NCBI RefSeq assembly: GCF_000972845.2
Contig: NC_040033.1
Coordinates: 2,098,344 to 2,162,343, forward strand
Source of the DNA: Larimichthys crocea
Lineage: Eukaryota > Chordata > Actinopteri > Sciaenidae
DNA length: 64,000 nt
Direction of reading: 5' to 3'
Below, in pieces: positions 54,771 through 64,000 of the stretch. A program made the position numbers and the translations under genes. Within the stretch, counting starts at the first letter, position 1. Each line of letters begins with the position of its first letter. Under the pieces are notes generated by a model that ran no database searches, was not told where the DNA came from, and saw only the letters and a list, made by a program, of their open reading frames with translations.

Positions 54771-57469
54771 ATACGCCGTCATCGTAGCCCTGTGAATTAC
54801 CAAATCAGTGTTCACTGGTTCATGTTTCATATCCAGGGGAACAACTCCAAAAGAATGAACTGTATGACCGTATCATAGCTAATGACGAGGGAGCACAGTG
54901 GTTTGGCTTCCTTTCTTAACTTCGGTTGCGAGCTCTTGTGGCCATATGTTTGAGTAAGTGCCTGTCTTGTACAACAACCCGCCGAGCCTTGTCGAGTGGG
55001 CCATGGGATCCATGTTTGCAGTCACTTCACTTCTTAAGTCCTACCTTTTAAATATTTGAAGAGCCAGACACGAATTAAGAAGAAGAGATGAGAGGCCGCA
55101 CAGAGCACATGCAAGAATAGGAATGCATTCATAATGAATGTGCCACAGTTCCCCTCTCTTGATTTATTTCAAGGCGAATGAGCATAACGAACGAGAGCAA
55201 AATTAACTTTTAACATGTGAATTGCAATTGTGTTTATTGAGTTAGGAATACACAGACTTGCAGATGATTACTAAAAGGGAAATTGCACTTTTTCCTCTAG
55301 TCCAGCACCTTCCAGGTGTGACATTCAGTCTTTATTTTTAAAAGGTGTACTCACACTCACCTCGCTGCCCGGCTTTTGTATGTCAACCTCGATTTCTGAC
55401 ATTTCTCAGATGTTTTTTGTAAAGAGCCAGACAACATGTTGTATGCAGCTGTGGGGCTACATGTGAGCAACAGTCAAGAAAGAAATGGGAACCATGTAGT
55501 GTTAGCTGTGTGGCATTACGGTCTACCGATCATGCTGTTGTTTGAGAAATTGGTCTGTCTTACAGTGGATTTGTCTCTCTGTACGATGCTTCAGGAAAGC
55601 TGAAAAATGTTGCCACCAAGACGGACATACATGAATAAAAGAAACGCCATACAAGAAGGGTTCTTCTAAGATGCATGTTATTTCCAAGATTACATACAAA
55701 CACGACTACAGGCGGAGATTTGATTTAGGAGTCTGAACTGCACTTCACCAAAACACTGAATCCCTTTGTTCATTCTCTGGCGAGCAAACCAACAAAACAA
55801 AAAAAAACCCTGCAAAAATCATAATAATTTCCCCATTTTTATATATATTTGTTTGTTTTGTAATGGGAATTCGAAGCTCACATAATCAGGAGAGAAGTCC
55901 TATTTGAAAAAAAAGCAGTTCAAACCTTCAGAGTCATGTTTTATTTGCTTAGACGCTCTAATCTGTCAATTCAACACCAACAGCTTTACACATTTGGCGT
56001 TGGCGCATGGATTGTTTTTTCTTCTTTTTTTTATGGCTGAATGTTTATTAGAGCAACTGAAATAAATGACTCCTCTTGGGGAAAAAAAAAAACTCTGGTT
56101 TTATTCCCTGCTCCTCCATGGTGCAACACTCGCTGCAACGGTTTTGAAATTATAATTTGTAACTTTACAGTGTTGTGTTCTGCCTTGTAAGAAAAATCAC
56201 AAAAAAAAGGGGGAAGTGTGCGTTTGTTTGTGCCAGACTGAAACGATATGATACGAGTGAGGAAAGAGAGACAGACACAGACGTATCAAAACAAAGAAAG
56301 GCAAAAGAGAAGGAGACTGCTGAGTGTTGGACTGTGGATTTGTCTCTTCAGCTGCTGGCTAAGTCTGTCATCTGTTCGACGGTTGAATCAACATCTGGTG
56401 AAACACACATAAACACAGCTCTCCAAGCCACCGACGGAGAGGCAGAAGCTTATACACTCGACTGGGTGTCACAGTTGTTATAAACCTATAGAAAACAAAA
56501 AAAACAAGTGAGATGCAGAAGTTACAGAGCAGTTCATGAAGTCAGTGCTGTTGGATGTAATGCATCAGGAAGCAAGTTCTCCGCTGTAATCACATTACTT
56601 TTTACTGGAATCGAGTAATGCCGGAGATTAAAGGTTTTATTTTTAGTCGTCACATTTACAGATCTCATCAACAAGCCGTGACTCATTACATATACAGTAA
56701 TATAAATAATTCTGAAATATCAGACCTATTTAAAGTCTTTTATTTAGTTAGTTTGCCTCGCTCCTGTGTCTGCATTACAACAAAGAGAGCACAGACGAGA
56801 GGCAGCGAGATGAGGACGAGATCAGGACTGATAGAGGAGGAGGAGGAAGGAGACGCTTCTAATAGCCAGAGGAACAGATTTAATGTTACTTATTGTCATC
56901 TGGCAAAGCTCAGTAAGCCTATTAAGCACTTCCAGCTGTTAGTGGGTCTTAATTACTGTAAAATCTTGGTCAAACCAAACTTAAGCATAGCAATGGGTTT
57001 AAGAAATGCCTGGTCAGTGTTGGTGTTGGTTATGAGATAAAATGTGACCCGGGAAAGCCACTTCTATAGTAACACATCCATGAGTGTAAATGCTTCTTAC
57101 ACACCAAAGCTCTAAACTCTGGAACCACAGATGGGTTTATTTTTACGCCCTGCTGCTGCAACAGCATCTATCATAAAAATGTAATTTCTTGTTAATGATT
57201 TTTAATCTATTTTTACACTTGACAAATAATTTTGTTTATTAGTTTTAGAGCTGTTTTATTACATTTTAGATCGAAAAAGGTCAAATACATAAAAACACCA
57301 TCTTCATAAACTAAAACTGTAGCTACAGCAAAACAAGATAATGAACACATTTTAATATTTGCTGTTGAAGAAAAATAAGTTTTTCAAAATAAACTGAACG
57401 TGTCGTCTTAGTAACAATACTGGAACTTGGGTCATGTTCCATCTATCTGTCTATCTAGCCAAATATAGC
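54771..57469. other. Unassigned non-coding DNA, about 2.7 kb
   Basis: A runs at 55796-55807 and 56080-56091. Frames at 56175-56483 and 56618-57040 have ordinary composition but no recognised domain and no clear splice pairing. I see no basis to call a gene. Confidence 0.45.
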
Positions 57470-57560
57470 TCGTCGTAGCTCAGGATGTACCAGCCAGCTC
57501 ATCCAAAAGACGTCAGGTTCAACCAGCAACTGAAGCCTTCTGCTGCCACAGCAGTTTCAC
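57470..57560 (+). repeat. SINE-like fragment, tRNA-type
   Basis: 'cgtcgtagctcaggatgtac' followed about 35 bases on by 'gtcaggttcaaccagcaact' has box A- and box B-like words in tRNA spacing, with flanks resembling teleost SINE-like repeats. It is too diverged for a functional tRNA. Confidence 0.45.
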
Positions 57561-59134
57561 TGACACTTAACTGTTGTACTAACTCTTTGGTGCGTTACAT
57601 AATGCTTACAATATCAGGATCATGTTCGGCTAGGCAGGATTTGCACACATAGAATACATTTTCTTACAATAGTACGTACTCGAACTGTCTTTTGACTGCA
57701 ACACTGCAAGTGCTTTCAGGTGATTAGGGCTAAAAATCAGGTGCCAGTGTTGATGCTCTGTTGTCTTTGTCTCTCACAGATTTGATTAATGTACTTCAAC
57801 CCATAAAATGTTTGAAAGAAACGCAATTGGAAGCATTGATTGTTGCCTTTTCATGCTTGCATCACTATATATTCAGCAATATGACCATGTGCCTGATTAA
57901 AGATTTAATTTAAAGCTAGTTAACACTTTTAAAAACCAGCTCAGACTGAAGTTAGTTCACAAGACGATCTCCAGAAAGTAAATCTGCATCAACAAGAAAT
58001 TCAAGAGTGGATAACAGTGCCCTCAACACTATTTTATAAAGATAAGTTGGTGAGAACGCTGCAGAATCACAACAGCGAAGGCAACATACCGCCAAAGTTA
58101 AAACAAAAAGACAGATTACCACTTTAAATGAGTGTGCAGACAGTGTTTCAGTCAGCCATCAAAGGCCATCCTCAATGCATCAAGCTGTCGTTCTATTTCT
58201 GGGCAGAGGGAGAGACACGTCCTATATCAGCGCCTGTTCAGGCTCGCTTTATGGGAGACCTCCTCCTCTTGCAGTTCAAGTCAATTGTCAACATGATTTA
58301 TGGAGACGTGAGCTATCTCTAGACTGGCTACTCAATCTTCCCCTGACAAATTGGTACCATCGGCCCATGTAACCATCGTTTGTTTTCTTCAGCCAATTTT
58401 CATCCACGATAACAAATTAAATATGCCATGTTTTTGAGGAAGCTATTTTTTCCCCTCCCTTCTCCTTTTCTCCATGTATGACCTGCTCGACAATTACCAG
58501 AGATCTGAGACTGACACAAAGGAATGAACTTCACAAAACCGACGTTTGGCACGTCTTTGTTTTTCCCCCCCGATCCTGTTACGAGTATTATCCAGGTTTT
58601 GATAGAGATAGTGTGATAACATTTAATGGTTGGGAACTTGGTTTGGATGACACGTTTTGAGTCCCGCATCTCTCAAAGACACGCACCACTTATTGTCCCA
58701 ATCATCTCATATAGCTCACCAACACCAATACACAACTTGATTAATGTGACTGGCTTTTATGAGCAGGATAAAAAGGCTCTGCATATTACAGAGGCAATTA
58801 TAAACACCCCAGGAAACTCTTCTAAAAACAATAGAAAGCTCATGTAATCAACGTAAGTGGCGATAACTTTTTAAAGTTTGGCTATTTAAGTTTGTAATTG
58901 ACTCCTCTCCACCACCGCTAAAAGGAAATGAGGGTCCAGTGAGCAATCAGCCATATCTTTATCCACTAAACTTTGTTTCTCTGCTCTGCCCTGACCTGCC
59001 TGCAGATTAAGGGAAATTAACTCCCGGTGGCAAGGTGGCTGAAAGGTTGGTGGAAACTGTAAAAGCAGCGGGTTTCACCCACGCAAACCCGTGAAAGCAT
59101 CAACGGCCAAAATAGCGTCCAAATGTCAACAACA
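57561..59134. other. Unassigned non-coding DNA, about 1.6 kb
   Basis: No gene or clear repeat was recognised. Overlapping short frames on both strands lie at 58128-58847. Confidence 0.5.
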
Positions 59135-59345
59135 TGCTTGAAGAGTCCGTGCAGCTTCAAGGTTATGATGCAGAATGTCATCAACGACTTCAAGTGTCAA
59201 AGTTAGATCTCATGGAAATCCACCCACCAAACCAAATGTTAACCTCATGGTGTCGCTGGAGGAAAAGTCAATCTTGAGGATTCATCTTGTGGGTAGCATG
59301 AATATTTGTAGTGGATCTCATGGAAATAGTTGTAAAGATATTTCA
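59135..59345. repeat. Dispersed repeat, family C, fragment
   Basis: 'aaatgttaacctcatggtgt', 'cgctggaggaaaagtcaatc', 'gaggattcatcttgtgggta', 'gcatgaatatttgtag' and 'agatatttcagtc' follow the remembered teleost element in the same orientation as 84-490. Confidence 0.6.
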
Positions 59346-59369
59346 GTCATGGTGCCGGCAAGCGTGAAC

Positions 59370-59800
59370 CCACAATGCAGACCAAAGCAGGATTTGTTTT
59401 AAAAGGCTTTTTATTACCAAGACACAGCATGAACTGACAAGACAAGTGGGGGGGACTTCAGGGCAGGACGACAAGCAGCGAGCAGCCGAGGGCAGGCTGA
59501 CCGTGGCTGGAGGTAAAAACAGACGAACAGTCAAAAAGAAGCAAGAATCTTTAAAAGTTGGTTTCTTCTGAGCAGTTACCATGAAAGATACAACGACAAA
59601 CTGGCAGAGTCCGGGAGGGTGAACCGGAGTTAAATACTGCAGGAGCTTGATGAGATGATGAGATGCAGGTGTGAGAGCAGAGCAGGTGATGCTCAATGAG
59701 GCAGACACAGAACACGGGCAGGGAAACACCAGGAAAACAGGGAAATAGATCCGAACATATACACACAAAGCCATCAATACAGATAAAAACAAGGAGCTGA
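59370..59800. repeat. Dispersed repeat with texture of fish element ends
   Basis: 'cacaatgcagaccaaagcag', 'gctttttattaccaagacac', 'gacaaactggcagagtccgg', 'gatgagatgatgagatgcag', 'gtgtgagagcagagcaggtg' and 'caatgaggcagacacagaac' are phrases I know from a common fish dispersed repeat. The 176-codon minus-strand frame at 59343-59873 is a read through this repeat and not a gene, despite its length. Confidence 0.55.
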
Positions 59801-59850
59801 ACATAAACACTAAATCACTATTTACATATAAAGAATTACAGAAATATGTA

Positions 59851-60633
59851 TCTATATATCCAAACAATAACATCTGTGGACAGAATAAGAATTAAATGTG
59901 CAAAGGACACTAAATTAAGCATGGTTTATATAGCAGGTTGTTTTATGTACATGAAGTTGGTGGATATGTCAGTATATACAGCATGTGTAGATTGTAGAAA
60001 ACTGAATTTAAACAGCGGGAATAATAATTTAGATTTACATTTCCTCAGCTCAGATGTGGCAAACAGTCCATAGAAACATGCATTTTGGGTTTGGAGCTAC
60101 CAAACCAGAGGGAGACTATTAAAGTTGAAGGGGGTTCAATGAAGACCTGCATCATCAACTTTGTTAATTAAATGCATGAGGTCGTACTTCAAAGGATACC
60201 TGAGCTCAACTGTTGCAAACAAAGTGATGTTAATTTTGAAGTTCTTAATATTAAAAACTATATTTTTGAAACGATTGAATCAAACTGACCAATAAGCTTC
60301 AGAAAGAAACAGCATCGATCTGTCAGAGCAGATTCACTGAGGAAGACGTGACCTGTGCGGATGATGACTCGGACGTTAATGAGTTTTATCCACCAGCAGA
60401 TATCGTCAAATTAAAAACAACAAGACGCCGATTGTCACATTCCGACTTATTTGTTGTTGTTTTTTTTCCCCCACCTGAAACTGAGCAAATTAAATAAACC
60501 GTGGAGCGCTGAAAGAAAAGTAATCACGCTAAAAACAGCGGTGATGGTGATTCATGGCATTTCAGGAGACAGGAAGAAAAGCTTAAGGCTTTTAAGACTC
60601 TTCATCACCGCTCCCCTTTATTTTCACTTCCAC

Positions 60634-60637
<4 letters not shown>
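59851..60637. other. Unassigned non-coding DNA
   Basis: No gene was recognised. Confidence 0.5.

Positions 60638-60671
<34 letters not shown>
60638..60671. repeat. CA microsatellite
   Basis: Seventeen CA units. Confidence 0.97.
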
Positions 60672-60674
<3 letters not shown>

Positions 60675-63600
60675 ACACTCTGGAGAATCACCACATATAG
60701 TGCCAACTGAGAAAGATGGATGGGGCAGCAGTGGTTTCTGATTTAGTTCACACAATGAGGCTGAGTGATTTTCTCTGTGGAGCATGTCTTGCCTCTCTTA
60801 ACCCTGCGAGGGTGGAACTGGCAACCCACCCCCACCTCCACACCGCCGCCTCCGCCTTCTCCAGCTCCCCCGACCCTCCCTCCGTGCTGCTCTGAAGATT
60901 GCCTCCCTTTTTTTCCTGGTGTGATTGGGGTGATAACCACTAATGGATGGAGCCCAGGGCGCATTTAGGGAGGAGAAATGTTGGTGGATCTCCGTAATAA
61001 GCGGGAAATGGAGGGAAACATGTTAACCCAGCGCTATTGTCTCTATCAGGAAAGCTAGATTTAAAAAAAATAGGACCATGGCCCGTAAATGCCATGCTAG
61101 AGAATCTAAAGGAAGTTAAATAAAAGCTTCCTTCACATGTTTCTGCACAAAGAGTCGGATAAACAACAGCTCAGCAGAGCTATATGATCATAAATTCATA
61201 TGCGCAGGCACCAGCACAGACAAATTTGTACAAACACTGGTGCGCACACATAGCGTGATCTGTGTGCGGGCGTCTTTCGGCTTGCTCGGGGGTTGGCAAC
61301 CCTCATTGTTATGTTGAACAAATGTGCCGTCAAAGCTGCACTTTAAAGACGCGACGTGTCACGGGGGGCACGCGAGAAGCCCACTCGCCTGGAGGCAACA
61401 CGGACGAGGCGTCTGAAACAGAAGGGAGGAGGAGGAGGTAAACACAACAGGCGGCAGCGACAATCCTTGACATTTCGCTACGAGCACTCGTCTTATACCC
61501 GGCTGCTGAGAACGTTCCTCTGAGCACAGGAATGATAAATATCCTGACGGGTGAGGAGGGAGAGCTGTAGCCAGACCTCCAGAGGAAAGAGTTATTAGGT
61601 TTGAGGTGAGGAGCTTGAGACACACAGGGAGTCCATTAGACTTTCGTCCGAACAGAGCCAAATCGGATGATGGCTTTGTGCTCAGGGGCGGCAGTCCACA
61701 AATAAGAAAACACCTCACTTCATAAAAACACCCATTTGAGCTCCTTTATAATGATCTTAAGGCTCATTGAGTTTTATTTATGTGAAACAAATCTGGGAAT
61801 TTATCAGTGTTTAAGTCCTTCAAACTAAATAACAAAGTAGTTTTATATGTTTTATTCAATGAACATTTGCCTTTTTATAAATAAAACAATGATCTTTCCC
61901 AAATCTTAGGCTGTATTCAGACCATATCTGTAACCGCTGTAAAACAGTCAGAAAATAATGTTTCATTTCGATGATTACCGGCTTTATCGATACCGGTGCT
62001 CCCTCACTCTCAATCACTGGCTGTGTCGCTCGATCACTGCTCGCTCAAACCATCGGACACAAACCAAACTAAACTTCTCCCTGTCACTATTTTGCAGCGT
62101 GAATTGCGAGTTAGACTCAAAAAACAAAGCCAAAACCCGCACACACAGAGGTAGAGTATCAGAGTTTAGTCCGTCAATCCACCTGAATAGCCGATTTCAG
62201 AGACATTTCAGGCTGCCTGTGGAGAGTTTGATGTTTCGAATGGCTGCAGCAGCATGACAATAAGTTGTTTTTGCTGAATCTGGCTAAACTTCTCTGCTGC
62301 CTGCACAACTGCAGCTAAAATACACCGTCACCACTCAAATGAATGGAAAAGATTTTCAGCTCCCAACTCGGTCTGAATCAGGCGTTAACCTGCCGTGCTG
62401 ATATCGTCTGCACGAAACCAGCCGAGATGCAGTTAACTAAATCTTAGGCTGTCGCGGTGGTTGGACATGGTGATATGCAGCGTTTGTTTTTGTGTTCGTC
62501 GTGTAGTGTTTCATCTTAGAACAATGCAGTACCTGCTTGTACTAATCACCCGTGACTCTCTTCCTGCCTCCTGGGTCTGCCGCTGTTAATGAGTCACTCT
62601 CTCGTTAAAACGAGGCACAGCTTTGGAAGATTCAGTTATTTAGCAGATCGGTCTGCTGCCGTTTCCAGCGGACTTTGTCCGGTGTGGTGTTGCCATCCTG
62701 GGACGATCACGGGTCGTATTGTGATTCTGTGCATTGAGGGATATTGAGTAGTTTCCAATTTAGAAAAACAAAGACTGAACTTGTGGCACAACGTTGTGTG
62801 GCTGCCCTAGCCTTAACCATACTGTTCTTATACTGCACAACTACTGATTTTCTTCTCGGTAACTATCAGCATAATCGTGTCCGAGCTGTCTTTGATTTGC
62901 CTTCTAGTATTTTTCAGTGAACCTGAACGATTTTGACAACTTTCACAGATTAATCTAGTCTCTCTGTTCTAAGTAAATCTATAATTAGAGCAGAGATGCA
63001 ACAGACTTAGATTAATTAGCTATAATATTGGAAACGACTGTAAGACAGCATCAGTCTGATTTGTTTTCTGGCTTGCACGTGAAAATCTTCTTGACATCTG
63101 TTGCTGCCTCTGCAGTTGAAAACCTGAGAATACGAGTTAGAGCCTGGCAGGAAATTACAAATCTCAGCATCTGTAGCTTCATTTGGGTCATTTTGTGAAA
63201 TCGGGCAGCAACACACCGCTTCACTTTGGTGTGAGCGGTTGTTTTGTTATTTTAAACAGGTAACATCATCTTCGCAGTTGCATCGTTTGATTCTCCTCCG
63301 AGCAAGAAAAAAAACTCATATTGTTTCGTCCTACTTGGCTGAATGTTTCGAGAAAAGTTTGAAGACCTCGCTGCTAGATTGAACTGTTTGTTCTTTTTTT
63401 TTTTTGTCCTTCTGTTCGTCTCCTCCTGTTATCCTATTCGTAAGCCCCCTTTGCACCTCTCTCTATTCCGTCTGTCTAACATGCTGCCTCAGAGGGGCTT
63501 TCATGCTTCAGTAGGTGTACATGGACCTAGATAGAGTTTCTTAAATGGGCAGATAGGTCAAACACTAACAGAGGCAGGAGTGCAGTCGAGGCAGGGCTTA

Positions 63601-63960
63601 GAGCCGGACACACGGACAGTGTGGCCAATTATTTTTTCCCTCAGCTCCACGTCTGCGTCGTATTCTTTTTCACGTGTACATATACACTGATGAGTCCTGC
63701 GTCGATGTGAAAAGAGCCTTTCTCTTGTTAAAGGCTTTCAAAATAAACATGTTGAAGGGGAGAGGGAGAGGTGTGGGTGTGGGTGGACAGCTTCTCGTGT
63801 CTTCTTATCAGTTTCATCCATTCTGACAACTTTCCCGGCTATCCTGTAAAATGCTTTGGCACTGGAGGAGGAGACCAACCTGTGCTGGCCCCAGTAAGAA
63901 CGTGTGAAAATCAATGATGTTTAGATAAGCTCGCTATCAATCCTGACATCTGCTCTGCCT
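60672..63960. other. Unassigned non-coding DNA, about 3.3 kb
   Basis: A C-rich stretch lies at 60828-60885. Overlapping minus-strand frames of 97 and 119 codons at 61330-61718 have no recognisable domain. Nothing clearly repetitive was seen. If the acceptor at 63984 is real, this would be intron. Confidence 0.45.
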
Positions 63961-63961
63961 C

Positions 63962-64000
63962 CTCTTCATCTCTTTCCTCCGCAGAGAACAACAACAAGAA
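63962..64000 (+). other. Splice acceptor and start of an exon cut by the window edge
   Basis: A pyrimidine-rich tract 'ctcttcatctctttcctccg' runs into 'cag' at 63982-63984, a strong acceptor. The 16 bases after it ('agaacaacaacaagaa') would begin an exon that continues beyond the window. All three frames are open over this length, so neither reading frame nor gene can be named. Confidence 0.4.

Noticed and set aside
57470..57560. A possible functional tRNA gene
   Set aside because: Box A- and box B-like words are present but arms do not pair convincingly and the flanks are SINE-like.
59343..59873. A 176-codon minus-strand open frame, the longest in the window
   Set aside because: It lies across a dispersed repeat whose phrases recur in fish genomes. 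Composition is Leu/Ser/Cys-rich with no domain order.
61330..61718. Two overlapping minus-strand frames of 97 and 119 codons
   Set aside because: Two different frames open over the same DNA with no recognisable motif. Likely chance in GC-richer text.

Overview
The window reads as non-coding nuclear DNA from a ray-finned fish, most likely a spiny-rayed teleost. I draw this from its repeats: it is AT-rich, dense in CA/GA/CTT microsatellites, and carries several dispersed repeats I recognise from memory as widespread in teleosts. These include the element with the 'gggtcgtggg ggctggag' type core, the 'ccaaaaagttg..acgctgtgtaaaatgt' element, the 'tttcagtctggaccaaagtgg' element, tRNA-type SINE-like pieces and LINE 3' tails. 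There is no operon structure, no dense coding and no full-length gene. Nearly all open frames of 60-176 codons lie in low-complexity DNA or inside repeats, and none shows a protein family I can name, apart from a decayed LINE C-terminus.

Layout. 1-12.6 kb: single-copy sequence sprinkled with decayed repeat copies (families A, B, C and G, SINE-like pieces) and one exon-like open segment at 6.59-6.76 kb. 12.6-30 kb: mostly unassigned DNA with family A, C, D, E and F copies, a tRNA-like sequence at 25.7 kb, a CTT/CTG microsatellite and a C20 run. 30-39 kb: LINE tail, family G and A copies, an LTR-like segment on the minus strand at 32.2-32.6 kb, and a clean 456-bp solo LTR (35766-36221) with perfect TGTTA/TAACA ends and a GGAAC target duplication, nested in a family B element. 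39.4-40.8 kb: a 108-bp AG array followed by a candidate untranslated first exon with two splice-donor candidates on the plus strand. 49.3-52.3 kb: a mixed direct and inverted duplication of about 1.5 kb per copy around a 10-N assembly gap, carrying LINE C-terminal remnants head to head. 52-54.8 kb: more of families E, A and F, including an inverted pair of family A copies. The last 39 bases hold a polypyrimidine tract and splice acceptor that runs off the window.

How it fits together. The cautious reading is intergenic or intronic DNA. One possibility is that the 39.7-40.1 kb segment is a non-coding 5' exon and the acceptor at 63984 opens the next exon of the same plus-strand gene, across an intron of about 24 kb; this is inference. 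I found no new biological system. The observations most worth a second look are the duplication around the gap, four perfect two-copy tandem repeats of 41-44 bp, the solo LTR, and the two possible gene edges. Repeat family letters (A-G) are local labels for copies recognised within this window.
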